Shown piece after piece: positions 8,810 through 17,485 of a stretch of DNA of 64,000 nucleotides; position 1 is the first letter of the stretch, and each line of letters starts with the position of its first letter. Where the stretch lies: assembly GCF_000262305.1 (NCBI RefSeq), contig NC_017910.1, forward strand, positions 62,001-126,000. Reading direction: 5' to 3'. Below the pieces are notes generated by a model. That model was not told the origin of the DNA. It made no database searches and worked only from the letters and a program-made list of their open reading frames with translations. Origin of the DNA: Shimwellia blattae DSM 4481 = NBRC 105725. Its GTDB lineage: Bacteria > Pseudomonadota > Gammaproteobacteria > Enterobacterales > Enterobacteriaceae. Position numbers and translations under genes: made by a program.

Positions 8810-8825
8810 TACAGGAATCGTGCCA
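8810..8825 (-). promoter_or_regulatory. sigma54-type promoter of norVW
   Basis: On the minus strand the sequence is TGGCACGATTCCTGTA. The -24 half is perfect; the -12 half has TGT where TGC is usual. It lies 44 bases before the norV start. Confidence 0.65.
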
Positions 8826-8880
8826 GTTTTTTAACTTAATGAAACTAAAGGAAAATAAAAATAATCGGTTCATTGTGATA

Positions 8881-8935
8881 GTCATTATGACTCTTGATGT
8901 GTAGGTCAAAAAGACATTGTCATTGTTAAAATGAC
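8881..8935. promoter_or_regulatory. three NorR-type enhancer sites upstream of norV
   Basis: GTCATTATGAC (8881-8891), GTCAAAAAGAC (8905-8915) and GTTAAAATGAC (8925-8935) fit the GT-N7-AC NorR pattern. Centre spacings of 24 and 20 bp are the same as in the yeaR-like promoter, and the first site begins 56 bp above the promoter. Confidence 0.8.
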
Positions 8936-9029
8936 TATTCCGGGGGCAGCAAACAGACAAGCCGTAAACGACAGGGCAGAGAAAAACACAAAAGGGAGAT
9001 ACACAGCAGAACGACACAGGAAGGAGAGT

Positions 9030-9062
9030 CCCCAACGGGGACCGCGAACGGTCCCCGTGGGG
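9030..9062. repeat. long stable stem-loop in the norV-fdhE gap
   Basis: Arms 9030-9044 and 9049-9062 pair over 14 bp with one bulged A and a 4-nt loop (UUCG when read on the minus strand). Smaller hairpins lie beside it near 9070-9115. The segment 8936-9310 has no credible open reading frame; see the finding on a possible RNA gene. Confidence 0.6.
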
Positions 9063-9122
9063 TTGCAGTAACACTCGCTCACCCGAGCGGGTGCACTTAC
9101 AAGCCCATTGCTACATGGATTC

Positions 9123-9158
9123 GGGCGCATTATATGCCTGAATTCATCGGGTTACCAA
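9123..9158 (-). promoter_or_regulatory. stable-RNA-type promoter candidate
   Basis: On the minus strand a perfect TATAAT (9129-9134) is followed by GCGCCC, the discriminator typical of growth-rate and stringently controlled rRNA and tRNA promoters. A candidate -35, TTGGTA (9153-9158), lies 18 bp upstream. It points into the stem-loop region and towards norV. Confidence 0.45.
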
Positions 9159-9310
9159 TACCCCGTGGGGGCCTTTTTTGTGCTTTTTTAAATTTAGGGG
9201 GCATTTACTGCCGCTTCGTTAAAAGGACTTATATAAATTCAATATAAATCAACAGGATAAAAAATTTCCGCGACGGCAGGTGATCTGTCTGAATTTATAA
9301 AAAAATGCCA

Positions 9311-9334
9311 AAAAAAAGGGCGGCAGCGCCACCC
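9311..9334 (-). terminator. terminator of the fdo-fdhE operon
   Basis: Read on the minus strand, GGGTGGC-GCT-GCCGCCC (one mismatch) is followed by TTTTTTT. It lies 36 bases past the fdhE stop codon. Confidence 0.8.
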
Positions 9335-9370
9335 TGATGTATTGACTCGCACCACAAATGCAAGCGCGTC

Positions 9371-10300
9371 TTATTCCCCTTCGCCGGGGAACAGGAACGG
9401 GTTGATGGAGCTGCGGGCAAAGCCCTCCTGCTCCATGCGGGCATCCAGCACCAGGCTTGCCAGATCGTCGGCGACCGCCTCTACGTTCGGGTCCTTTTCC
9501 TGATAGAGGATCTTCAGGTAGGAGCCACAGTCACCGCAGCTTTCCGCCTTAATGGCGGACTGCTCGCTGTCCAGAGACCAGTAGTGCAGATCCCGGGTCT
9601 GTTCGCAGTTGCTGCATTTGACCCGGACCACATGCCACTCGGTCTCGCACAGATTACAGTGCAGGTAGCGCAGCCCCTGGGTGGTGCCTATCTGCACAAT
9701 GCTGGAGACCGGCATACTGCCGCACACCGGGCAGAACTGGCGGTGTTCACCATATTCGGCCCGGGCTTTGCCGGGGATCTGGCTGGCCATTTGCGCCCAG
9801 TACAGGGAGAGCGCCGCCCAGATAAACGGGGCTTTGTCGCTGCTTATCTGGCTGAACTGCGCGTTGAACAGTGCGCTGGCCATCTCTTCAAGCTCCCGGG
9901 CGGAGGCTTTTTCCAGATTTTCGATCACCGCCAGCGCCTGGCCGCTCATTTCCGGCTTCAGCTCGGCAATCAGAGAGCGCAGCAGGGTGTGCCAGTGGTC
10001 GTCACGGGGCAGGGTGTGGAGATCCAGCGGTGGTGTCCCCTCGCTTGCGGCCCGGGCAATCCTCGCGGTGAGGTCTATCTCCAGCGGGTGGTCATAGAGC
10101 ACCACCTCCTGGGCGTGGGCTATCAGTGCGGCAAAGCGCAGATAATCGCCCAGCGGGTTGCTGGTTGCCAGTTCACGCAGGCGCTCTGCCCGGCGGTGGT
10201 AAAGATTTTTCAGCCTGGGGAATAATAACGGCGGAATCATATCCGCCGTATGTTTGTCGCCCTTCTCCAGCTGGTCTTGCGGGATAATGCGAATACTCAT
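9371..10300 (-). CDS. fdhE: formate dehydrogenase accessory protein FdhE
   Basis: Cytoplasmic iron-binding accessory protein needed for activity of the membrane-bound respiratory formate dehydrogenases. Four CxxC pairs between residues 187 and 265 (CPVCGS, CNLCET, CSNCEQ, CGDCGS) form the rubredoxin-like metal site of the family. The length of 309 residues equals that of E. coli FdhE. The start overlaps the fdoI stop by 4 bp, so it is translated as the last gene of the fdoGHI-fdhE operon, the same order as in E. coli. Confidence 0.97.
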   Translation of the reverse strand: MSIRIIPQDQLEKGDKHTADMIPPLLFPRLKNLYHRRAERLRELATSNPLGDYLRFAALIAHAQEVVLYDHPLEIDLTARIARAASEGTPPLDLHTLPRDDHWHTLLRSLIAELKPEMSGQALAVIENLEKASARELEEMASALFNAQFSQISSDKAPFIWAALSLYWAQMASQIPGKARAEYGEHRQFCPVCGSMPVSSIVQIGTTQGLRYLHCNLCETEWHVVRVKCSNCEQTRDLHYWSLDSEQSAIKAESCGDCGSYLKILYQEKDPNVEAVADDLASLVLDARMEQEGFARSSINPFLFPGEGE

Positions 10301-10932
10301 TCAGATGATTTTTCCTGTTTCTGGCGGACTTCCCGATACCAGCGCGGGTGGTGTTTCTTCGCCCACGCAGCCGGTACCCAGCCTTCCACCATTGCGGTAA
10401 TGGTGCCTTTCACCCAGAGGGCGGCGTAGATATGCACCATGATAACCACAATCAGCGCCACTGCGGCAAATGAATGCAGCATTAGCGCGACCCTGATCAC
10501 CGGGATTGAGAAAGCCGGCGCGAAGTACGGCCGCCAGATAACGATCCCGCTTACCAGCAGCAGCACCAGCAGCAGAATAGCCGACCAGAAAACAAACTTC
10601 TGGCCAAGGTTATAGCGCCCGGTGTCGCCCACTTCCTCGTTAACGATGATCTTACGAATATTCTTCGCCCAGAAGATATCATCCTTATTGATTAGGTTGT
10701 GGTGCCAGTAGCGGAAGAACATGATGATAAATGAAGCAAACATCACCACCCCGACAAACGGGTGCAGAATGCGCGCCAGCTGCGGCGTGCCGAAGATTTG
10801 CATCAGCCAGTTGAAGGAGGGGAAGAAGAACCCCAGCCCGCTCACCGCCGCCAGCACAAAGCAAAAGGCGGTGATCCAGTGGTTGATTCGCTCCGGCGCC
10901 GTATAGCGCACGATGGTGTCACGTTTTCTCAT
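10297..10932 (-). CDS. fdoI: formate dehydrogenase-O cytochrome b556 subunit
   Basis: Membrane subunit (211 residues) that carries two b haems and passes electrons from FdoH to quinone. Four hydrophobic spans are visible (near residues 18-40, 54-75, 113-135 and 150-175), with haem-ligand histidines in RINHWITAF, HPFVGVVMF and HSFAAVALIVVIMVHIY. It overlaps fdoH and fdhE by 4 bp each. The C-terminal tail is charged and cytoplasmic. Confidence 0.97.
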   Translation of the reverse strand: MRKRDTIVRYTAPERINHWITAFCFVLAAVSGLGFFFPSFNWLMQIFGTPQLARILHPFVGVVMFASFIIMFFRYWHHNLINKDDIFWAKNIRKIIVNEEVGDTGRYNLGQKFVFWSAILLLVLLLVSGIVIWRPYFAPAFSIPVIRVALMLHSFAAVALIVVIMVHIYAALWVKGTITAMVEGWVPAAWAKKHHPRWYREVRQKQEKSSE

Positions 10933-11831
10933 TTGCGCACCTCGTCTTTTTCGTCATGGGGTTTGTCTTCCTCTTCGTCTGCGCGGTTAGGCCCGACACC
11001 GACATAATGGAAGACACTGGCGGCGAAGGTGGCCGCAAAACCAATGGCGGCCAGCGGTTTCCAGACCCCTTTCCAGAACTTCACGGTGGCGCTGATTTCC
11101 GGGTTTTCCGGCAGGCCGTGGTACAGATTCGGCTTGTCCGCGTGGTGCAGTACGTACATAACGTGGGTGCCGCCCACGCCCGCCGGATCGTACAGACCTG
11201 CGTTTTCGTAACCCCGGGTTTTCAGCTCGCTGACCCGCTCCCCGGCCAGGGTTTTCATGGCCTCTTTGGTGCCAAAATGGATGGCGCCGGTCGGGCAGGT
11301 TTTCACACAGGCTGGCTCCTGGCCCACTTCAACCCGGTCTACGCACAGGGTGCATTTGTAGACCCGGTTGTCTTCCGGGTTCAGGCGCGGCACGTCGAAC
11401 GGGCAGCCGGCAATACAGTAGCCGCAGCCAATGCACTGCTCAGACTGAAAATCGACGATCCCGTTGGCATACTGGATAATTGCCCCTTCCGCCGGGCACG
11501 CCTTCAGGCAGCCCGGATCAGCACAGTGCATACAGCCATCCTTGCGGATAAGCCATTCCAGTTTGTCGTTCTGCTCCACTTCTGAAAAACGCATCACCGT
11601 CCAGGATTTCGCGGTCAGATCCGCAGGGTTGTCGTACACCCCCACGTTATTGCCCACTTCATCACGCAGGTCGTTCCATTCGGAACAGGCCACCTGGCAG
11701 GCTTTACAGCCAATGCAGGTGGTCACGTCAATCAGCTTCGCCACCTCTTCCTGATGATCCCGCGCACGGGGCGCGGGGGTGAAGCCGTTAGTGGCGGAAC
11801 GGCGGATAATATCCTGAGATTGATAAGCCAT
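10929..11831 (-). CDS. fdoH: formate dehydrogenase-O iron-sulfur subunit
   Basis: A 300-residue subunit with four [4Fe-4S] clusters that relays electrons from FdoG to cytochrome FdoI. Cysteine motifs include CIGCKACQVACSEW, CMHCADPGCLKACP, CIGCGYCIAGCPF and CTLCVDRV with CVKTCP. A single C-terminal membrane span (near residues 258-280) anchors it, and the tail ends in a charged stretch. It begins 12 bp after the fdoG stop codon. Confidence 0.97.
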   Translation of the reverse strand: MAYQSQDIIRRSATNGFTPAPRARDHQEEVAKLIDVTTCIGCKACQVACSEWNDLRDEVGNNVGVYDNPADLTAKSWTVMRFSEVEQNDKLEWLIRKDGCMHCADPGCLKACPAEGAIIQYANGIVDFQSEQCIGCGYCIAGCPFDVPRLNPEDNRVYKCTLCVDRVEVGQEPACVKTCPTGAIHFGTKEAMKTLAGERVSELKTRGYENAGLYDPAGVGGTHVMYVLHHADKPNLYHGLPENPEISATVKFWKGVWKPLAAIGFAATFAASVFHYVGVGPNRADEEEDKPHDEKDEVRK

Positions 11832-11843
11832 AGTTCGCCTCCG

Positions 11844-14800
11844 TTACGCCTTTTCCACATTCACCAGGAACGCCTTGAACTCCGGCGTCTGGGTGTTCGC
11901 ATCACCGACAAACGGTGTCAGGGTGTTGGCGATAAAGCCTTTCTTCGCCACCCCTTCGTAACCCCAGTGAATCGGAATACCGATGGTATCCACCTGTTTA
12001 CCGTGCACATTCAGGGTGCGGATACGTTTGGTCACCACCGCCCGGGCTTTGATATAGCCACGGTTAGAGGAGACTTTCACCATATCGCCCTGAGCGATGC
12101 CCAGTTTACCGGCCAGCTTCTCGCCAATTTCCACAAACTGCTCTGGCTGGGCAATGGCGTTGAGTAACGCGTGCTTAGTCCAGTAGTGGAAGTGCTCCGT
12201 CAGGCGATATGTGGTGCCCACGTAGGGGAATTTATCCGCTTTGCCCATTGCTTCAAGGTCGCCCTTAAAGACGCGGGCTGCCGGGTTAGAGACCACGTTC
12301 GGGTGCAGCGGGTTGGTGCCCAGCGGCGTTTCGAACGGCTCGTAGTGTTCCGGGAACGGCCCTTCCGCCATCTTGTCGAGGGCGAACAGGCGGCCCATCC
12401 CTTCCGGCTGCATAATAAACGGCCCCACATCGGTGCCCGGTGCTGCGGCGCTGTAGTCCGGAATATCCACGCCGCCCCATTTGGCGCCGTCCCACTTGAG
12501 GAGCTGGCGTTTCGGATCCCACGGGTTGCCCTGTGGATCGGCCGAGGCGCGGTTATACAGAATGCGGCGGTTAAGCGGCCAGGCCCATGCCCACCCCAGG
12601 GTGTTACCCAGGCCAGATGGATCGGCGTTATCGCGCTTCGCCATCTGGTTGCCGTCTGGCGTCCAGCTGCCGGTGAAGATCCAGCAACCGCTGGTGGTGG
12701 TGCCGTCGTCACGCAGATGGGCAAAGGTGCTGAGCTGCTGGCCTTTTTTCGCCAGTACCGCGCCGGTGGCCGGGTCGGTAATGTCGGCCAGTGCCCGGCC
12801 GTTGCTCTCCTGGGCGACCTCTTCCGGGGCCGGGGCTTCCGGGGTGCTGTAGTTCCAGCTCATGTTCAGCACCTGCTCCGGGCAGGCTCCGCCTTCGGTG
12901 GCGTACATCTTTTTCAGCCGCAGGAACAGACCGGCCAGAATTTCCCCGTCGTTGCGTGCATCCCCGGGGGCGTCTGCCCCTTTCCAGTGCCACTGCAACC
13001 AGCGGCCGGAGTTAACGATAGAGCCGTTCTCCTCCGCAAAGCAGGTGGACGGCAGGCGGAATACCTCGGTCTGGATGGTGGACGAGTCCACATCGTTCTG
13101 CTCACCGTGGTTCTGCCAGAAGGTGGCGGTTTCGGTGTTCAGCGGGTCAATGGTGACCAGGAATTTCAGCTTCGACAGTGAGGCTATCACCTTGTTCTTG
13201 TTCGGGAACGAGGCCACCGGGTTAAAGCCCTGGCAGATATAGCCGTTCACTTTGCCCTGGTGCATCATTTCGAAGTATTGCAGGACGTCGTAGCCTTTGT
13301 CCCACTTCGGTAACCAGTCAAAGCCCCAGCTGTTTTCTGCGGTGGCTTTATCCCCGAAGAAGGCCTTCATCATGGAGACGAAGAATTTCGGGTAGTTACC
13401 CCAGTAGTTCACCTGGCCTTCCAGCAGCGGTTTGGGGGTGTTGGCGGCCAGATAGGTTTGCAGATCCGGCTGTTTTTCGCTGGGTAAAGTCAGATACCCG
13501 GGCAGGCTCTGGGAGAGCAGGCCAAGGTCAGTCAGCCCCTGAATGTTGGAGTGACCGCGCAGGGCGTTAACCCCGCCACCGGCCATCCCCATGTTGCCCA
13601 GCAGCAGCTGGATCATCGCCATGGTGCGGATGTTCTGGGCACCGATGGAGTGCTGGGTCCAGCCCAGGGCATACAGGAACGAGGTGGTCTTATCTTTGGC
13701 GCTGGTTTCGGCCAGATATTCACACACTTTGAGGAAATCGGCCTTTGGCGTGCCGCAGATGGTCTCGACCATTTCCGGCGTGTAGCGGGAGACGTGCTGT
13801 TTGAGCAGGTTCCAGACACAGCGCGGGTGGGCCAGGGTGGTGTCGCGTCTGGCGTGGCCGTTTTCGTCCAGCTCGTAGTTCCAGCTGGTCTTATCGTATT
13901 TGCGGTTTGCCGCGTCGTAGCCGGTGAACAGCCCGTCGTCAAAGCCGTAATCCTCACGCACGATCAGGCTGGCGTTGGTGTAGGCTTCCACATATTCGCG
14001 GTTAATTTTTTCGTTTGTCAGCAGGTAGAGGATAACCCCGGACAGGAACGCAATATCCGTACCGGAACGAATCGGGGTGTAGAAATCCGCCACAGACGCA
14101 GTACGGGTAAAGCGCGGATCAATAACGATAAGTTTAGCGCCGTTATGGATCTTGGCTTCCATGGCCCAGCGGAACCCGACCGGGTGTGCTTCGGCGGCGT
14201 TACCGCCCATCACCACGACAACGTCGGCGTTTTTAATATCTACCCAGTGGTTGGTCATCGCACCGCGACCAAATGTTGGAGCAAGACTTGCTACCGTTGG
14301 TCCGTGTCAGACACGCGCCTGGTTATCCACGGCAAGCATGCCGAGGGCGCGGGAAAATTTCTGGGTTAAATAGCCGGTTTCGTTACTTGAAGCAGACGCA
14401 CACAGCATACCGGTGGAGAGCCAGCGGTTAACGGTGGTGCCTTGATCGTTTTGGGCAATGAAGTTGGCGTCCCGGTCGGCTTTCATCAGTTTTGCGATCC
14501 GGTCGAAGGCATCGTCCCAGCTGATATCCTGCCATTTGTCGGAGCCTGGTGCGCGGTACTGGGGTGTCTTCAGGCGGCTTTCTGAGTGGATAAAATCCAC
14601 CAGACCTGCGCCTTTCGGGCACAATGCCCCGCGGTTTACCGGATGATCCGGATCCCCTTCGATATGGAAAATGGAGGCTTTCGCGTTTTTTGCACCGTCT
14701 CCGAGGCTGTACATCAGTAAGCCACAGCCTACGGAACAGTATGTGCAGGTGTTGCGGGTTTCACGGGTACGCAACAATTTATATTGCCGTGTTTCCGCAA

Positions 14801-14894
14801 GCGCGGTTGCCGGGGTAAAGCCCAGTGCCGCTGCTGTGGTTCCTGCCATACCGCCAGCGCAGATCTTAAAGAACTGCCTTCTGCTGACTTGCAT
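11844..14894 (-). CDS. fdoG: formate dehydrogenase-O major subunit, selenoprotein
   Basis: Periplasmic catalytic subunit that oxidises formate to CO2 using a bis-MGD molybdenum or tungsten cofactor. The frame is interrupted by one TGA (14307-14309 on the plus strand as TCA) at codon 196. This is the selenocysteine position of E. coli FdoG, inside AVDNQARV-Sec-HGPTVASLAP, so it is a decoded codon and not a frameshift. Total length is 1016 residues with Sec, identical to E. coli. The N-terminus has a Tat signal (SRRQFFK, then a hydrophobic core ending near ALA), and the [4Fe-4S] ligands are in CTYCSVGC. It heads the fdoGHI-fdhE operon, with fdhD divergent. Confidence 0.97.
14267..14309 (-). promoter_or_regulatory. 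bacterial SECIS element of fdoG
   Basis: Immediately 3' of the UGA the mRNA can fold with GACCAA pairing to TTGGTC (14297-14302 with 14267-14272) around an apical AGCAAG/CTTGCT hairpin. This is the position and shape expected for the SelB-binding selenocysteine insertion hairpin. Confidence 0.7.
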
Positions 14895-15102
14895 GGGTTG
14901 CTCCTTGTCTCGACATATTGCTCATTGCTTTGCCCTGTTGTGCCGGGCTGACCAGTCACGCCAGGGGCGATTTATTCTGTTTTCCTTTGCACCAGACGGG
15001 GCAAGGGTTCAAAATCTGTTCAGAAACCCTCCATAACCGGAGGGGTAGTGCTAACAGAATACCATAATAGTGTTGTGGCTGTTCTCATTTGGTTAATATA
15101 AT

Positions 15103-15933
15103 GTGAAGAATGTATCAACAGGTGAGCCGGAAAGTGCTCAAAGTGTCACAGGCGCACAGCCCTTTATGCTCTGGGATAAGCAGGATCTGGTGAATACCCA
15201 CCAGGACTGGCTGGCAGAGGAAGTACCCGTGGCGCTGGTCTATAACGGCATTTCCCATGTGGTGATGATGGCATCGCCCAAAGATCTGCAGGCGTTCGCG
15301 CTGGGGTTTTCCCTGTCTGAGGGGATTATTGCCTCACCGGCGGATATCTACGGTATGGATGTGGTTCCCACCTGCAATAACGGGCTGGAGGTGCAAATTG
15401 AGCTCTCCAGCCGCCGGTTTATGGGGCTGAAGGAGCGCCGCCGCGCCCTGGCAGGCCGCACGGGGTGCGGGATCTGCGGGGTAGAGCAGCTGGATGACGT
15501 GGTGCGCCCGATCCCGTCACTGCCGTTTTCGCAGCAATTTTCCCTCAGCAAGCTGGATGCGGGTATTGAATCCCTGCGTGGCTACCAGCCGGTGGGGCAG
15601 CTTACCGGGTGTACCCATGTGGCCGTCTGGCTGGATGAACAGGGCCAGGTGAGCGGGGGCTATGAAGATGTTGGCCGCCACGTGGCGCTGGACAAGCTGC
15701 TGGGGCAGCGCAGCCTGGCAGGCTGGTCCGACGGGGCGGCGCTGGTCTCCAGCAGGGCCAGCTATGAAATGGTCCAGAAGGCCGCCATGTGCGGGGTGGA
15801 GATCCTGTTTGCGGTATCTGCGGCCACGACCCTTGCCGTTGAAGTGGCGCGCCGCTGTAATCTCACGCTGGTGGGTTTTTGCCGCCCGGGCCGGGCGATG
15901 GTCTACACCCACCCGCAGCGTTTACTTCCCTGA
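15103..15933 (+). CDS. fdhD: formate dehydrogenase sulfurtransferase FdhD
   Basis: Transfers sulfur from IscS to the molybdenum cofactor of formate dehydrogenases, a step required for their activity. The key cysteine pair is in GRTGCGICGVEQL near residue 122; GHEDVGRH-type motif GYEDVGRHVALDKL and SSRASYEMVQKAAMCG are conserved. The protein has 276 residues (277 in E. coli). The frame begins with GTG at 15103; the out-of-frame ATG at 15101 overlaps it and is not usable. It is divergent from fdoG, with about 200 bp between them, as in E. coli. Confidence 0.95.
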   Translation: MKNVSTGEPESAQSVTGAQPFMLWDKQDLVNTHQDWLAEEVPVALVYNGISHVVMMASPKDLQAFALGFSLSEGIIASPADIYGMDVVPTCNNGLEVQIELSSRRFMGLKERRRALAGRTGCGICGVEQLDDVVRPIPSLPFSQQFSLSKLDAGIESLRGYQPVGQLTGCTHVAVWLDEQGQVSGGYEDVGRHVALDKLLGQRSLAGWSDGAALVSSRASYEMVQKAAMCGVEILFAVSAATTLAVEVARRCNLTLVGFCRPGRAMVYTHPQRLLP

Positions 15934-15978
15934 TACGCCCTTTCCCGGGCAGATAAAACGCACGTTTTATCCCCTTCG

Positions 15979-16013
15979 TCGCCAGTGATCATTTCGTGTC
16001 ACTGGCGATTTTT
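15979..16013 (+). terminator. fdhD terminator
   Basis: TCGCCAGTGA pairs with TCACTGGCGA around a 10-nt loop and is followed by TTTTT. A second perfect hairpin (GATAAAAC-gcac-GTTTTATC, 15952-15971) precedes it. Confidence 0.8.
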
Positions 16014-16225
16014 AGCTCTAAACCCTGATAATAACGCTGGTTAATGGGTTTTTATCCTGCTTTTAACATTTGCGCGGTTATTAATCAGAATATTATCTCT
16101 TGTTCAGATTATTTGATTGTGTGAAGCAAACTATTCCACTATTCCTGAGTGTGATCTGGATCTACTATTTATCTCAACAAAGGCACAGCGCCTTTCCCGG
16201 AACAGACAAACGCAGGAGACAGACC

Positions 16226-16438
16226 ATGAAAACTATCAAAACTTTTGTTGCTGCCATCGCCCTTACCGCTGCTTTCGGCGCTTTTGCAGGCCAGACAGTC
16301 ACCGCCACTGATTCAACCCTCGACGGTGCGGAAGCAAAAATCGCGGCTAAAGCAGAAGCGGCCGGTGCCTCTGCTTATAAAATCACTGAAGCCTACACCG
16401 GTAACCAGGTACATATGACGGCGGTACTGACCAAATAA
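16226..16438 (+). CDS. DUF1471 (YdgH/BhsA/YhcN family) periplasmic protein
   Basis: A 70-residue secreted protein. A cleavable signal peptide (first 22 residues, ending AFA before GQ) precedes a single DUF1471 domain with the family pattern DGAEAKIAAKAEAAGASAYKI and a final GNQVHMTAVLTK strand. Relatives such as BhsA, McbA and YhcN are stress-induced proteins affecting biofilm and envelope properties; which paralogue this is cannot be decided by eye. The ATG at 16226 has GCAGGAGA upstream. The frame is open back to 16100, but that part lacks family similarity. It is flanked by its own terminator and is probably monocistronic. The 290 bp upstream carry the fdhD terminators and presumably its promoter. 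Confidence 0.85.
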   Translation: MKTIKTFVAAIALTAAFGAFAGQTVTATDSTLDGAEAKIAAKAEAAGASAYKITEAYTGNQVHMTAVLTK

Positions 16439-16456
16439 GCCAGACTGTCCCTGTGT

Positions 16457-16481
16457 AAAAAGCGCCTGCGGGCGCTTTTTT
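16457..16481. terminator. bidirectional terminator between the DUF1471 gene and azlD
   Basis: AAAAAGCGCC-tgcg-GGCGCTTTTT forms a perfect stem with T-runs on both strands, serving the two convergent genes. Confidence 0.9.
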
Positions 16482-16803
16482 AATGGATGCCCGCCAGGCG
16501 CAGCAGCGCGGTCACAACGGCGGCAGCAATGATAACCAGGATAAGCGGCGCTTTGCGCCAGGCCAGCAGCAGCGCCACCGCCACCCCGGACACCCGGGCG
16601 GCACCGGCAAAATGGCCATCTTCATAGAGCGCGGCGCTGAGCGCGACCGCAAACAGCAGTGTGGTGGCCGCGTCGGACAGTAGTGCCCGGGCGTGCTCAG
16701 AAAGAGCCAGCTTGCTGCCCAGTTTTACCCCGCCAAAGCGCATCAGATAAGTGCCCACAGACAGCAGCGCAATACCGCTCAGAATTAATCCGTTACTGGC
16801 CAT
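16480..16803 (-). CDS. azlD: AzlD-family branched-chain amino acid transport subunit
   Basis: Small membrane protein of 107 residues with three or four hydrophobic spans and the AzlD motif TYLMRFGG near the N-terminus. Together with AzlC-type proteins it forms an exporter for branched-chain amino acids (the E. coli pair YgaZ-YgaH exports valine). Its start overlaps the azlC stop by one base (TAATG), so the two are translationally coupled. The stop codon is embedded in the bidirectional terminator. Confidence 0.85.
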   Translation of the reverse strand: MASNGLILSGIALLSVGTYLMRFGGVKLGSKLALSEHARALLSDAATTLLFAVALSAALYEDGHFAGAARVSGVAVALLLAWRKAPLILVIIAAAVVTALLRLAGIH

Positions 16804-17465
16804 TATTTTTTCCTCAGCGCTAAGCCAAACAAAGAGATCAGAACCGGTAATCCCACCGGCAGCAGGGGCACAGTCCCCAGGGCCAGCAGTGCGCCGCCAC
16901 TGGCGCGAATACAGGTGGTTTTATGGCGTAGCGCGGGCAGTACCAGCGCCAGCAAAATGGCCGGGAAGACAGCATCCAGCCCGATGGCTTCGGCCGAAGG
17001 CAGCAACCGGCCCGCCACACTCCCCAGCACCGCCCCCAGCGGCCAGCAGATGGCGACCCCCATTCCGCACAGCCAGTAAGCGGCTCTGCGCTGGGCCGGG
17101 GTATGCTGGGAGAGGCCAAATACCACGCTCTCATCGTTCATGATATGGCAGCCCAGCAGGCCGCTGGCGCCTTTGCCCACCAGATCACGCACGTTCACAC
17201 CAAACGGAATATGGCGCGCATTTACCAGTAGCCCGGCCGCTGCCGCCGCGAGAGGGTGCCCGCCGCTGGCCACAATGCCGATAAACATAAACTCTGATGC
17301 ACCGGCCAGAACAAATAACGACAACATAAACGGCACCCAGAGCGGGAAGCCATAGGCGGCCGCCAGGGAGCCGTAAGAAGCGCCAGTAATGGCGATGGCC
17401 AGGGCGACCAGGGCAATGGCCTTTACCGTGGCGGCTGGCAAACAGGAAAATGGAGATGTGGACAT
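16803..17465 (-). CDS. azlC: AzlC-family branched-chain amino acid exporter subunit
   Basis: A 220-residue inner-membrane protein with about five to six spans and AzlC family features such as PLWVPFMLSLFVLAGASEF and NARHIPFGVNVRDL. With AzlD it should export branched-chain amino acids or analogues. The start ATG at 17465 is divergent from an XRE-cupin regulator, with operator-like repeats between them, so local repression is likely. The gene is unlikely to be plain ygaZ because E. coli ygaZH lacks this divergent regulator. Confidence 0.85.
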   Translation of the reverse strand: MSTSPFSCLPAATVKAIALVALAIAITGASYGSLAAAYGFPLWVPFMLSLFVLAGASEFMFIGIVASGGHPLAAAAAGLLVNARHIPFGVNVRDLVGKGASGLLGCHIMNDESVVFGLSQHTPAQRRAAYWLCGMGVAICWPLGAVLGSVAGRLLPSAEAIGLDAVFPAILLALVLPALRHKTTCIRASGGALLALGTVPLLPVGLPVLISLFGLALRKK

Positions 17466-17485
17466 AAGAGTTTCACCATATCGAA

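Noticed and set aside
8802..9074. 90-codon open frame on the minus strand upstream of norV
   Set aside because: It covers the NorR sites and the hairpin region, has no good ribosome site and encodes an implausible composition.
11844..14894. fdoG as a frameshifted or split pseudogene
   Set aside because: The only interruption is a UGA at the exact selenocysteine position, followed by a SECIS-like hairpin, and total length equals the E. coli protein.
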